DNA of 64,000 bases from Tubulanus polymorphus (lineage: Eukaryota > Nemertea > Palaeonemertea > Tubulaniformes > Tubulanidae). The stretch lies in assembly GCF_964204645.1 (NCBI RefSeq), contig NC_134029.1, positions 19,362,450 to 19,426,449 of the forward strand. The letters run 5' to 3'. The position numbers and the translations under genes were made by a program. The stretch's first letter is position 1; every line of letters begins with the position of its first letter. Below, piece by piece: positions 14,066-26,960 of this stretch. Below the pieces are notes generated by a model. That model was given only the letters and a program-made list of their open reading frames with translations, had not been told where the DNA came from and made no database searches.

Positions 14066-17000
14066 CCATTCATCGGAATCGACGCCTTCCGTTAGATCTT
14101 GGGGTAGAGGGCTATCCTGTACTTCCATTTTAGATACCATTGCACTCAACAACTATTCCAGAATTAACGAAATAAGGTAAAATAGAATCATGTCATGAAC
14201 TGAATTATTCATTTAGAGTTTTTCCAGTTTTTGCACTTTGATTTTGGCATCGCAAATCGAGCCAGGGCCGAAATACGTTTCAACCAATCCAATGCCTCCT
14301 TAAGCCCCAAGGTCTTTTAACCTTGACCCCATCTAACAGATATAACTTAGAGTTAGAAGCTGATTAGAAAACAGTATGTACAGACCTCTTCTTTCTTCTG
14401 TTCGTCAGTTTTGAATTCTTCTTCCTTATAACTTTTATATTTCTTCGGTTTTGGAGCACTGACTGGAGCCTCACTCACTGAAAAATTCAAAGGATTCACA
14501 AAAATGGTATACATTAACTCTATTTTTACTATATGCTCACAAAACCGATTTATATGGTTTAATTACTGTGGACTCAGTTGCAAAGTCATTGCTTAGATTT
14601 GTCTAAGACCATCTCATTTCCATAGTCGATCTGTCCCGAATGTGCAACTGACCCCTGTATCAAATCAACTATTTTATCAAATGTGAGTACATGAGCCGAG
14701 GGTCTGATCTAAGCACTTGCCCGATTGCCCGGGGCAAGTTAATTTTCATTAGGGCAAGTAGGTTATCATTATCACTTTTCCACCGGGCAAGTGCGATTTA
14801 ATGTCTCAAAGCTTTTTTCCCACTTGATACAACTGATGATCATGCCACCACACTGCCTGTGTAGAGCAAGTTGATTTTTGAGGGGGCCAGTGAAATTTCA
14901 CTTGCCACACGGGCAAGTGGCTTTTATTCCCTGAATCGCACCCTGTGAGCGCAGATATACTTACGTGGTTTCATGTCTGAAGGCCGCAGACTGATTTTCT
15001 CGAACACTCGACTAGCACCGTTCATCCATTCATCAGCAGTCATCGTTGGTTTCGTAGTATCATTCGTATCGGGAAATATGTCGTCTTGAAAATATTCCAT
15101 CTGTTAAAGACGTAGATTTAAATATTCAACAGATCGTTTAGACAATATGAGTTGAAGAATTTATCACCGGTCAATTTGAAAGGGATAAAAAACATATTTC
15201 AATTGAAAAATGGTTAAGTGGTAAATATCGTCTTTCAATCCAGCATCCTATGGGTTTGAATCCTGGGGTCGGCTGAGTTTCCTAGTCGCAGATTCTTCTC
15301 AGGTATTTCTACCCTTAATCGAAAAAAATTTCAAACCCGCCCTGAGTTCTCGCCGTGTTTGAGGATGAAAAAAGAAAATATCAACGAAATTGGTCATAAA
15401 TCGCAGGGATAAATCACCTTGACTCGTGGCACCGTGAAAGAAATAGGCTCGATCGACGACGCGGTTAATCGGAAACCTTTGGCGAATTCGACGTTCTTCA
15501 CATCGCAACGTAGCTTCGGCAAGAAACCGATGGCCTGGTGTAGACTGTCCGCTTTATAGGTCGACAGCGGAAACAAATGAGGATACTCGGTGTAGGCTTC
15601 GAATGCGTAAACTGCGGAATCGCCCTGAAATTGAAGAGGAAACATTCTACAGTCATTTTATCTGTTCAATAAGGGCTACTAGGCCTTTAAAGTAATGAAA
15701 TTCATTGGAACATTAAGATTTGTTCATCTTATACCAATGGTATATACAGTTGACTCCGCTTGCCTCCATCTCACGCACCCAACAAATCTTCTCTTCAGGC
15801 AAGAACAATCTGGGGCAGTTGGAGCGAAAATAGGCTTCCATTGCATGAATTGGAATACGAAAATTCTAAACATTTTAAGTCCACGGCATGTAATAATTTG
15901 AGGTTATTAGCTCAGTGACAAGTAGATTCTACAGTAAATTTAAGTGGATTAATGAGCAAAACCCAAGTTGATGATATAACAGTTTAATCTAACAGTTTCA
16001 AAGTTTTGACTAAACTTCCATCATCAGAGAAATGAAAATAACATGAAAATGATACACAGTAATTCAAAAATATAGATGTTTACTGAGGAAGGTTAGGGAC
16101 AGGAACTAAGAGACAATCGCTAATATACAGAGAAGACTGTCAGTTAGTTTAGTTAAGAAGAATTTTACGTCCTAACTGCAAGTAACGCTAAAGGCCAAGG
16201 CCTTTTAATAGGTTGTTATGGTTCACAACCTGACTAAATCCGAATAAACTGTTATAAATATCATCGACTGTGGGTTCACTCGTAAACTCTGAGATACAGA
16301 GATCGATATCAATCTACCAGCTGTAAATGGTTTACGTAACTTACACGCCCGGTAAGGAAGATCGTGGAGCTATCTTCATCGTAGTGCGGGATGATAATCG
16401 ACGGGGAATAATCAAGTTCGTTGCTAAAAAGTTGACTAGTGAGATCAGAGGCGTCATAAACTGCTATCAATCGATTTCCTTTCCTGCATAAAATGTACAA
16501 AATACCGGTTTATTTCACATGACACAGTGGGAACTTCAAAATATCCATATACAATAGTACTGCATAAATCCAGGTTTTGTCTAATCCAAGTACTATTTAC
16601 AATTCACTGATACGATAGATGTAAATTGTATGTCGAAACCGGATTTCTCCAAAACCAGATGAATTTCATCAAAAATACATGTATTTTTTATTTCATTGAT
16701 CCCAAATGATCCGGATCAAGCTACGGTCTACTTGAATTCCATATCATTTGTCTATGCCCATCAGATATGAAACCATTTGAATTGACATTTTCAAATGAGA
16801 AAATATGGTCAAGGATGTCCCTATTATATATGTCAAACTCTGGTTGTAATACATGTACATCTACTTACTTATCAAAACCTGTAATGGCCAGATATTTTCC
16901 ATTGCATACCCAAACAATTCGGGCACCCCTAGTACCATCAGGCCCAGCGCCACCCTATTGAAATAGAATAATCTACGGTGTACATGTAAATTAGGTACAG

Positions 17001-20000
17001 ATGTACAGATATGTATTTGTTATCTAATAACAAAGGCACAATTGTGTTTGAAAAAAATATTAGGTACAGTGTTTAGGTAATCGAAAATCCATGAAAATGA
17101 TGAAACTATAAATCATGTTTTCTATAGGAGTATTAAATGTTTATACTCATTGGAAAATGAAATTAATATTGTTATCGTTTCTATGAACATGTGTTCATGA
17201 AGTGGTGCCTCAAATCATTATTAAATTTTTTTAAGAATAATAACAAGCAAAATTGTTCAATAAAGGTTAAAACTCACTAAAATCGGTTGCGTAGAAGTTC
17301 GCGGTTCGTAGATGCGTATCTTTCCATCTTTACAAACCGTAGCGCATTTGCTCCCGTCCGGGCTCCAAGAAAGACAGAATATCTGAAAAAAATTGTGTCA
17401 TTTCTAAATAAAAACCCAGATTCATCTTAAGATTCAAATACAAATGACTTGTAAATGAGAAACCTTACAGTGTCCGTATGGCCTTCTAATGTTATCAGCA
17501 CGCTGCGAGTTCCTAGGTCCCAGATTTTGACGGTCATATCGTAAGAAGCCGACGCCAAGATATCTTTCGCCAAAGGATGAAATCGCACGAAATATATCTT
17601 CTCATTATGACCTAATAATAGAACGCACTGATTTACAACATACATTCAGCTTTATTTTGTGGATTTCAGGGCTAAAAATGTTCTATTCAAGATGGATTCT
17701 TAATGACTAGGGAAAGTCTACAGATTTTGACATGAACAGTTAGATAACGGATCATTGTCCACTATACAGACAAACCAGACAGATTTCCAAACAAAAATCA
17801 GACAACAATTTTCAAACACAGAATTGTACGCTAATTCTCTAATATCGCCAGCTACCTGCCAACCACTGCACTGCTCATAATAGACTGGGCTGACATGACG
17901 ATGAGTACGAGGCACTCTAATATACTTTTGAATAAAGTACCGTTTCATCTGTTGAATTCTATTTGAACAATTTTTTCTCATTTCTCTGAATAATGTTAGA
18001 CTTTTTAGATTTTTTTTTCAGGACTTTTTGAATCCTATCCCCTGGCAACGCTACGTATTAAAAGAAATGTCTCTGATTGCATACCGGTCAGATAGAAATC
18101 TGGCGCTTCCAGCGTTTCCGTCAGGCCATCATCGGGAATCGTCCACACTTGTATGCGCGCGTCATCGCAGCCTGAAAACATTGATTGAAGCGTTATCTTC
18201 GTAATTATAAAGTACATTACACGATGTAATGATAATGATAACTCACCGACTACTAGCCTTGAATCATCGAATGGATCGAAAACGAAGTCCGAGACATTTC
18301 GACCATTTTGAATAATCGGGATTCCGCTGTCTGGTAATCTGCAGGGTTTACCAACCTGACGAAATACACAATGCACATGTTTAATAATAACTGACTCGGC
18401 TAGTACATAACTAAGAGGTGCAAGCATAGCTAAGTGATGGAAGTACAATGCATTCAGCTTCTACGAAATGAAGACGAACTACCGTAATGGAACAATGGAG
18501 CTATGATAGGTTAGAAAAGGGATTGGCCAAAAGGTGCAGCTAGATGGTACAATAATAATAACTCAGTGTGTTTTCTAAATTTTTAATAACTGAATACCAC
18601 CAGTCAATAAAGCGCGCTCCTAAAAAACCTAAAACATGTAAGTAATTAGCATCTGCTGCGAAATGAAGACCTGGAAGACTACACAGGCGAGCAGCTAAGT
18701 TTCGAAGTACAGAAAACCTCGCCTTACTCAGACATGGCTAACGTGGAATTTCGACAAAATCGAACAAAATCTAAATCATTTTTGTGACTTTTCCTATCCT
18801 TAACTCAGACTTCATTAATACCTCAGACCAATTTTGCCGGCCCCAGTTTGCCAGAGTTTGGCGAGGTTTACTATATTCGGCCCGGACAAAATTCAAGATT
18901 GCGACCCGAAACAACCAACCTCGAAAACTGCAATAATTCCTCCGGCACCGGTCAGCGATACGGCACATCGTTGGCTATTCACAGCGAACCCGTCACTCTC
19001 ACCAGGAACGCTGTTACTCAGGTTACGAATGTTGTCGATGTGAAGACTTTTGTGAGCAGCAGTTCCTTGGAAATGGCGGAATTTAGCCTGGTGCAGATTA
19101 CCTGTAAAATACACATATATATTTATCCAATTCATTATCATACAATAAATCATGCTAGTTCCAACTACGGTATATATAGAGTCTTCTTTATCGAGCTTCT
19201 GTTCTATTTCTTCAATTCCGAGCTACCGTTGCTTACTTGTGAATATAGTTTTCGGTGTCGGTCTATGTTCAGCAGGCGACGAAGTCGGACTAGATCGCGA
19301 CGGCTTATTTTTTATCACTTCTAACATCTGTTCAGCTTCGGTAGGTGGCTGCGCGCTTGCTTTGTTCTCGTAAATGGTAGCTTTGATAGTTGTACTGTTA
19401 TTCGCAGCCGCGTGTGACTGATTATCGGCTTTGCTGATTTCGATCGCTTTAGCCGCACTTTTAGCAGTAGCACTCGCAACACATTTATAACTGCTGGTAC
19501 CATTCTGTTTTGAAGGATCCAAAGATACCTTCTCCAGCTGTAAATGAATACAGTCAACAGTCAGAATGGACCATTGTTGAGGACGACGAATAAATGTCGG
19601 TAAATATTGGCAACTTACAAGGGCATTTTCACCGTTAATCCATTGTTCAGCTGTCATGGCCGCTTTTCTAACATTTGTGTCCGGAAATAATTCACCATAG
19701 AATTCAGTATGAGTCTGAAAACGACACAGCTGATATTTTCAGGGGCCAGTTTCATAGATTCTCATTGGGCTACTGATAGAATATATATATGAACAGCTTA
19801 TCACCAGTTTTATTTTCAGTTAACTACAATAAATCAATTCTTCAACTAAAAACTGCAGAATAGGATCGAGATTATACCTTTCGAGGTACTTGATACGGCA
19901 GTGGGATGATCGAATTCTTCGTTAGGACCATTAATCTCGCTACTTCGCATTGCATAACATTCAATGCTAATTTAGGAACCATAGCAACGCCTTTCACCTG

Positions 20001-23000
20001 ATCGACCATATCGGAATTAACTAGCGATGCAAAAAGGGAAACAGATAACAGATTCCATGACGATTGATGCTACCATATTGTAAAATTATCTTCATAAGCC
20101 GCAATCACACAAGGCACAGGCCCATTTGGCACCGATGTGAACAGTTGTTCCTGGCCAAATCGGGCCCTACCACAAATATCGGACCAGACTCGAGCCAAAT
20201 TCTAGCACAGAACAAATGATTGCGTTTGAATTGCAAATAGTTCCGAAAGTGACTCATTTCACTTTGTTTGAGCATTGTTATCATTTTAATTATATCATTA
20301 ACAAATTATATTGTTAAGGATCGAGCGAGTGGTTTACGTGTGAACACGCTCACTAATTAGGCATGGGCCAAATCGTCTCTGTGTGATTGCGGCTATATTT
20401 TTCACATTTGTTCCGTGTTAATACAGCTTTTATCGTAAACTTAAATACTTACATTCAGTGAGATATGGATCTTTTTCACTAGCTTCATAGAGACTTATAC
20501 GAGTATCTCCCTGTAATGTATACATGTACAATTATGAGCCTAGTTTAATAGACAGGTACGGCGAGTACACACAAACATAATATATATATATATATATATA
20601 TATTCAACTGAATCATGAAAATAAATCTTCGTTACGTCAAAACGGCCCTGTATGCCATCTATTATCGATGCGACAGGGTGTATCACAGCGTTCCTACTAG
20701 CTCAGCTAGCAGGAATGTTCTCTTTGGCTCAGCGGTATAGCGTCTGCCTTCGACGCCAGGCATCGAGAGTTCAAATCTTGGAGAGGACACATATTTCTTC
20801 CTGTTACATTAAGCTACTGAAAGTGCAACCTAAAAGCAATTGCAAATACGTACCTTTCCAGCTAGGAATACCAGATTTGTATCTTCATCGCGCAATGGCA
20901 TTAAAGTTCTGAAAGAGGAATGATTAAAATCGAAAAAATCTAGAAATAATTCGTTTATAAGATTTCGAATACTTATAATTAACGTACCCCGTATTCGAAT
21001 CCAATTCCATGACTTTAACAGGCGCTGATAAGGCTCGTTGATCGTAGATATGAATCTGTCTCGACCGATTCTGAAACAGCCGAAATATGACGCTTTTTCC
21101 ATTTAAATGAAAAGATATCACCGTCGAAAGTAATTCAGAGCCTAATTGCTCAAACTTAATTCGTGAGTACAATTGTAATCTTTAACCCATTAGCACTCAA
21201 GCCGCCTGTATCTGCCCTGCCTATTACTCCTCAAGCAGCCCGAATCCGCCCTGACACTTTTTTCATCTGCTACAAAAACGGTTGCAGTGGGATTCGAACC
21301 CAATAGCTTATGGTCAACGAGACATCCAAGTTGTCAGAATTCCGTACAGTAATCGACACCTTTCTATTTGAAACATAGCGAAATTCCTGAGTGCTAATGA
21401 GTTAACTACAGAACTGGGCTTGATATCACCCGTCCAATCTTACAAACTCACCCTTCCAAAGCCTGTTGAAAGAATGTACGGCGTATCTCCGAGCCACATT
21501 ATTCGCGAATCTTTGACATTGTCGTGTCCCGGACCTTCCTGAGGAAAAAAAATAATATGAGAGATTGTTTAAAATGAACCGCGGACGCTGTAGGTATGAC
21601 TATACGCTTATTAATTCATTTCCGATCTACAAACCGCGGACACGGCAAATGCTCTCGGATCGAAAACTCTGACCATCTTATCCCGAGCGGTTGTCGCGAT
21701 CAAACTTCCATCACCTTTCCACGATATACTCTGAATTTGGTCTTCGTGGCCGGATATCGCTGAAAAAAGGAATAGGATGAGAAGAGATCAGTTCGAAATG
21801 CTTTTAGGTAAAATTCAATTTTCGCTCTAAAAATCCATCCATATGTTCGCTTGAAATAAGAAATTGAAAGATGTGCCACCAATAGAATAGATTTTCGTTG
21901 CAGTTTGAAAATTGGATATATCTGATTATTTCAGGATCCAACACCTATCCATCCTCGCTTGCCAGGACCTGATTGCCTCCCACCTGGGTTTGTGTTGGCA
22001 TGAGCTTTGGTGAGAGGCAATCAAGCCCTGGCAAGCGAGGATGCACGAATCTAGAATGGCTCCTTACCATATTTAGGTTCTTGAGCGTTAACGTCATATA
22101 TCTTCAGGTGCTGATAACAAGACGTAGCTAAGATATCTGATGCGGTAGGATGCCAAAGGACATTTTCGACGCGTCTCTCCTGATTGGGGAATGTTACGAT
22201 CGCGTTGTACACATTTTCATCGATCTCATCGGGAATTTGCCAAATTTTCACCTGATAGTAGAAAACTGAATTTGAAAGGGCGACTTAATCAAGGCCACCT
22301 TTTTTGACAGCTCCAACCTTTCGACAATAACAACGATTAGTTGAAGCCTAAAATCCCATCATAGAATGCTCTATGGCTTTACATTAAAGTTCAATAAGAG
22401 CTGATAAAAATGTCGTCTAAATAGGCAGAATATAGACTTTCAATAGCGTTGGTTACAATCATTTTAATATCTATTGCAAAATTAGCAATGGCAGAAAGCC
22501 CTGTTACATGCAGTTTTAAGATTAATCCTAAGAACTTCTAGCGTGAACTTATCATATGTGCTGAGTGATGGTATTGAAAATCAAATAGACATCTCTTAAC
22601 TATTGGTGTCTGTGACAAATTTGCTGTTTTAATTTCTATTGGGTGATTTTGATTATTGAAAAGTTTGAGTCAACTACAGAAATGAGGGTCTAAAAACAGT
22701 GACACTAATTTGTAGCTTGATTAGTAATGATGGGTAATTAAAGCTGGAATGCAACTTGTAGCCATTGTCCATTGATAGACTGCCTTGCGAATTAAACTAA
22801 GCCTATCATGATCCCATTCTATTTCATCTGGTGTTAGTGGAAATAATGGCAGTATACGTAGGTCAAAAAGGTTTGCCAGCACTTACCCCTCCATCTTGCG
22901 ATGCCGTCGCGAGCAAATTGTCGTCGAAAGGGCTGAAATCAAAGTCACTTACAAATTCTGAAAACAACAAATAAGAGAATGATCGCAACAATATTTAAAT

Positions 23001-23559
23001 TCCGGATAGTGATTTGAATAAAAAGCAATTTCGTGGTATCTTATGATTCATTATGGAAATACAAACCAGTGTGAGCTTGGATCAATGGCGGAGATTTGGT
23101 CAATTTACCAGTCGTTTCAAGCGGCAATATTCCCAAGCAACCTCCACCTGTAACGGAAAAAGGAGCAAATTCAATGAAATCAAGAATATGATAAAATGAG
23201 AAACTCGGCGATTGAAAATGCATAATTAATAGCAATAAACCTGAACACCTACCACCACTTTCAACATTAAATGCAATGTATTTACAGCTAGCTTTGATAT
23301 GGTTGCCACATGAATTCATCAAGTTTCCCACAGGAACATTTCCAATAATTTCCTACATATAATTTTTAATTAAAAGAGCATTATAAGGCCATATAGTGGG
23401 CGTGTCACTGTATGGAAAAAAAAGACTTTTTGATCATACGCTTAATTTCTGTGAACAAGCTCAGTAGCCTAAGGCTTCCAGACTGTTAGATGGATTTACC
23501 TCTTTCTTTGGTAACTTGGGAGCAGTGTTCTTGAACTTGGAAACTTTGAACTTCCACAT
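14066..23559 (-). CDS. CORO7: Coronin-7, tandem beta-propeller coronin (last codons unresolved)
   Basis: Coronin-7 has two coronin propellers in one chain and acts at the Golgi in actin-linked membrane traffic. Coding exons, 5' to 3': 23559-23500, 23352-23253, 23147-23067, 22957-22887, 22251-22068, 21759-21635, 21538-21452, 21070-20988, 20908-20854, 20510-20453, 20020-19878, 19714-19619, 19537-19237, 19101-18920, 18355-18247, 18171-18085, 17611-17469, 17382-17278, 16954-16869, 16483-16345, 15624-15418, 15100-14965, 14477-14386, 14152-14066; phases match throughout (939 codons). The N-terminus MWKFKVSKFKNTAPK is coronin-like; propeller 1 covers about 20-380 (SDFDFSPFDDNLLATAS), a Ser/Ala-rich linker 382-481, propeller 2 about 482-834 (GESDGF, DFVFDPFDD, EPISFTVPRVK). 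The tail ends LPQDLTEGVDSDEW, one or two residues short of the usual end, so a tiny terminal exon is missing from my model. Confidence 0.95.
14714..14920. repeat. Repeat rich in inverted GGGCAAGT motifs
   Basis: ACTTGCCC and GGGCAAGT recur in both orientations five or more times in an intron of coronin-7, which allows several hairpins. No clear ends or target duplication are seen. It may be a degenerate foldback element. Confidence 0.4.
20580..20602. repeat. Short TA microsatellite
   Basis: About eleven TA units in a coronin-7 intron. Confidence 0.85.
20717..20789 (+). pseudogene. Degenerate tRNA-like sequence
   Basis: The segment is 73 nt long. GTTCTCT (20717-20723) pairs fully with AGAGGAC (20782-20788, one G-U) as an acceptor stem, and an A follows as discriminator. 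TGGCTCAGCGG matches an A box. The T arm (loop TTCAAAT) keeps only about three pairs, and the anticodon stem pairs only if an eight-base loop is allowed. It lies in a coronin-7 intron on the opposite strand to the gene. A decayed tRNA or the head of a tRNA-derived SINE fits better than a working tRNA. Confidence 0.4.
21182..21405. mobile_element. piggyBac-type MITE with TTAA target duplication
   Basis: TTAA at 21182-21185 and again at 21402-21405 flank a 216-bp element. Its ends are CCCATTAGCACTCA and, inverted, CTCATTAGCACTCA (one mismatch in 14). TTAA duplication with CCC-starting ends and a GCACTC motif is typical of piggyBac-class elements. No transposase frame is present, so the copy is non-autonomous. 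Inside, on the minus strand, is a B-box-like GGGTTCGAATCCC. It lies in a coronin-7 intron. Confidence 0.8.
21951..22042. repeat. Strong hairpin, 29-bp arms
   Basis: Arms at 21951-21979 and 22014-22042 are inverted copies with two to three mismatches, starting ATCCTCGCTTGCCAGG, around a 34-nt loop. It ends 26 bp before the donor of a coronin-7 exon (exon end 22068). The arm contains GGACCTGATTGC, also found in the repeated leader cassettes beyond 42 kb. Confidence 0.8.
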
Positions 23560-23870
23560 TTTCTATCTGGGACAGAGCGGCTTTAATATAGGCCTATTCG
23601 AAGTTCTCTAACTCTGAGAAAAATTGAATGACAGTCAGTTGATAGTTAGAATGAGCCTGTATTTAGAGATAAGCTTATTCAAATAATCCTTCATACTAAA
23701 ATGATTAGATGTGTACCTTTGATATAGTTTCTCAAGCCAAAAATACAAACCCGGAAGTAAAATTCACAAAATACAACTCTAAATTGGGATTCGAACCTAC
23801 TTTCCGGAATTATAACCTCCGCGGGTAAACAGCGTAAGCTTGTTCTGTCAAAGAATTATTAGGGCGCACG
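23560..23870. promoter_or_regulatory. Shared upstream region of coronin-7 and frataxin
   Basis: Only 311 bp separate the two divergent start codons, so both promoters and leaders must lie here or overlap. A tRNA T-arm-like GGGATTCGAACC occurs at about 23788 on the plus strand. No TATA box stands out near either start. Confidence 0.6.
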
Positions 23871-26151
23871 ATGCAGCGACTCCGGTTGATTTTTGGCCAG
23901 TCAGCGAGCGCGGTTAACTCAAAGCGGCTATCGTCTAGATTTCATTGTAGCTCATCATTTCAAGTGAAACTACGTCAACCATTAGTTAGTCAATGTGAAA
24001 ATAATGACAATGTAAGGATTTCTGATTTCACAATACTTACTGGATTCTATATAAAATCCAAACCCCTAAAGTCGTCAATTATTCGGTCAACAACTCTTTT
24101 CTCGTCTGTGAAGTCTTGTTATAAACCTTCGATTATTTACCATTAGATTCAACTACTTCTAAAGTAAAGAATTCTCGATATCACAAATTAATGGGAGGCC
24201 TTACCCCACTATATATGCCTACCATACCTAAACGATGTCGGTCCCAATGACTATGTGGTGTATAACTTAAAGTTGGTCTAACTGCAGTTAGGGTTGCGTT
24301 TCCACTGTGTGGCGCTAGTGTTGTGGTTAGATTAGGTACATAACCACTGGGGACTAAACTGCAGTGAATCCTAATATTGACTTTATAGTTGCCAGTGAAA
24401 CCCCTGGCAGCTATGAGCCTGTTATGACTCGCGTCTCACAGCTCAACTAATTATCATTATTTCGCATTACAGTTTTTGCCTTGCTGCACGAAGCCTGTTG
24501 TTCCTTTAAATCTCACTAGAACTTTCTGTTCGGAGCCAATGTAAGTAACAACTCCATGATGATTATTCATGTCACACGCGTTCTTTTCATAATTTCCTCA
24601 CAATCTGATCTAATCGTGATATTTTTCAGCAAAAATCTCAGTGAAGCACAGTATCATTCAGTTGCCGATGAAACTTTAGATTCACTTACTGAAAAATTTG
24701 AAGATCTGGGGGATTCTGGTGTCACCAGGGAGGAGTATGATGTTGTCTTAGGGGTAAGATATAGATGCCAAAGAGGTGGAAATTTGCAATTGTCTTGAAT
24801 ATGGCCACAAGCGTTCCTTGGTAATCATAATGGTTTTTAGTTAAAATCAATAATTCTGAGTCCTCAACGCTCAATTTTCAATGTATTGGTGTTTTGATTG
24901 TGGGTTTGACAGTAATACCCAGCTTGGTTGCTTGAGCTGATTTCAATGTTATTAACCGTTCCTGATGTCAGATCCTATCTAAATATGAATGTCGCAATTA
25001 TCCAAAAGGCAAATTGTAAGATAAAATTCTTATCAAGAGCAGTTTATAGTAGATGTTATCTAATGGATGATGTCATTCATGTAAATACAGAAATCGTTGA
25101 CAGCAGCAGATAACTTTGATAGAAAGCTAATCCCTTAGATATTGCCTAGTTACCGCGCTCAAGGAGGTGATCCTTGACAAAATATAAGCAAGATGGCAGG
25201 GGTGGGTCCAGAGCTTGTGCTCCCATCGCAATTCTTCATGCCCTTTTGAAAATACAATGGCAATATTTTTCAGGGCACTTTTTCCACCAACCTGTAACTA
25301 ATAAAACAGCAGTCCACAACGCAAGATGAAGCTTATATTTTCTTCACGTGCCCTCACGTGCCTAGAAATTGAATGAAAATGCACTGAAATTTCAAAATTT
25401 TGCAGACCCTCGTTTATGCTGGATATTAATTTAACTTTTTCAGTACGGTATATATGCCCTTTTCCTGTCTTTGTACTCCTATCAAAGTCTGTCCCCGGAG
25501 GGTGGCTGTTTCTTAAAGTTTACCAACATTTTCAGCAAGGCGTTTTGACAGTAAAAATTGGTGGTGATCATGGCACTTACGTCATCAACAAACAGGGTCC
25601 GAATAAACAGATCTGGTTGTCTTCGCCGAAGAGGTAAGATTCTGAGTTCTGTGTAATCTTAGATCGATGTTGTAAGTATAGCTGGTAACATGTATTTGGT
25701 AAAATTTCAATTCCTTAATAAAACAAAAGCCCCCCGGTAAAAAGGCATGTACTAGAACAGTTGACTTGGCTTGTCTCAGATCTTGGGGAATGAATTTTTT
25801 CCCTGAGGTGATTGAATTCTGGGGCAACAGCCTCGTCAGTGTTCACATGAATTTGGGTTGTAAAATTTCAAATCATATTTTGTTCGGGGTATCTGATAAT
25901 CCAAAACAATCGGCTCTGTGGTATGGGGAGTCCATTGTACTGTCTACTTTACGCCTGTGTTTCGAGTTCTGGTAATTTATGTAACTTGCATTTTCAGTGG
26001 TCCCAAACGGTACGATTTCAACGGCAAAGAGTGGGTTTACAAACACGAAAGCTTTTCGTTACACGAACTTCTCACGCTGGAAATATCCGAATTGTTCGAG
26101 AAAGAAGTGAATTTTAAGAACTGTGAACACGGTGGTGGTGGTACGAGTTGA
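23871..26151 (+). CDS. FXN: Frataxin, mitochondrial
   Basis: Frataxin is a mitochondrial matrix protein that binds iron and activates the NFS1/ISCU complex for Fe-S cluster assembly. Five exons: 23871-24011, 24473-24540, 24630-24753, 25536-25633, 25998-26151, with GT-AG introns and matching phases (194 aa; human is 210). The first exon is rich in Arg, Ser and Leu and lacks acidic residues early, as expected for a mitochondrial presequence. Exon 3 carries the acidic first helix (residues about 70-100, with [12 protein letters not shown] and EKFEDLGD). Exon 4 carries the conserved sheet, [20 protein letters not shown] then [10 protein letters not shown]. Exon 5 has GPKRYDF and the last helix [13 protein letters not shown]. 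The short Gly-rich end (HGGGGTS) is unusual. It is divergent from coronin-7. Confidence 0.95.
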
Positions 26152-26190
26152 TAGTTCAGGGTACCATGAGGGTCGGCCTAATGACAGTAT

Positions 26191-26196
26191 AATAAA
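26191..26196 (+). promoter_or_regulatory. Poly(A) signal of frataxin
   Basis: AATAAA, 40 bp after the frataxin stop codon. Position and exact match make it the likely cleavage signal. Confidence 0.65.
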
Positions 26197-26960
26197 TGAG
26201 ATTGTGTGAAAATAATTTTACAGGTTAAATATAAACTAGCTCCTTTCAAAGTTTCATTTTACTTTTTCTCTCTTCTTGGAATTGAAGCAGAAAATTGTTT
26301 AGTGAATTTCTTTGTCAGCAGCACTGACCAATTGACGATCGATTTGAAAAAATGTATCGCAAGTCTGAGGAGGAAGCGCTTTGATCATTTGTCATACATG
26401 GAAAGGTGCTTTACAAATTGCTAAAATTATAGTAGAACTCAGATTTTTCATTACAGATTTTCACTTAATTTAGATGAAATGGTATTAATCTGGAACCTTG
26501 TGAACTATTATTAATAATTTGAATTTTACTCAATTCAGAGAAATCTGGGCAGTCTCTAGTATTCTGAATTAAGTGAGTTCTACTGCAGTATTACTAATAT
26601 TCTCAACTAAAACCTCAAGGGTATGTTTATCTTGCCTACAGGGTCAAAAACCTTCCTTCATAATTAGACCCTAACTGTCGAGGTAAGTCATACGCAGAAC
26701 TTTTGTATTCACAGTTAGATAGGGACTGGTAAACAAATACAGTTAGGAGACTGGTAAATGCCGCATGGAGATGCCTTATTCATGCCTAAAAAGACAAATT
26801 CAAAAAGAATAGATATCTTTTTATACATAAAGTACACATAGTTAATTTCTTTATTTACAGTAAACTGCAATATTACATAAAAGAATTGTTTAAAAGATCA
26901 TCGGTGTATAGAATAGTCTTACAGCTCCTATTTGATATGTTTGATTTTTACTTGGTTGCA
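26197..26960. other. Convergent spacer, frataxin to Nudix gene
   Basis: The two genes meet tail to tail. AATAAA on the minus strand near 26849 is the candidate poly(A) signal of the Nudix gene. Nothing else is seen. Confidence 0.5.

Noticed and set aside
18848-19324. 158-codon plus-strand frame
   Set aside because: Antisense shadow of coronin-7 exons at 18920-19101 and 19237-19537.
23770-23840. tRNA gene near the frataxin start
   Set aside because: Only a T-arm-like GATTCGAACC is present; no acceptor or anticodon stem forms.
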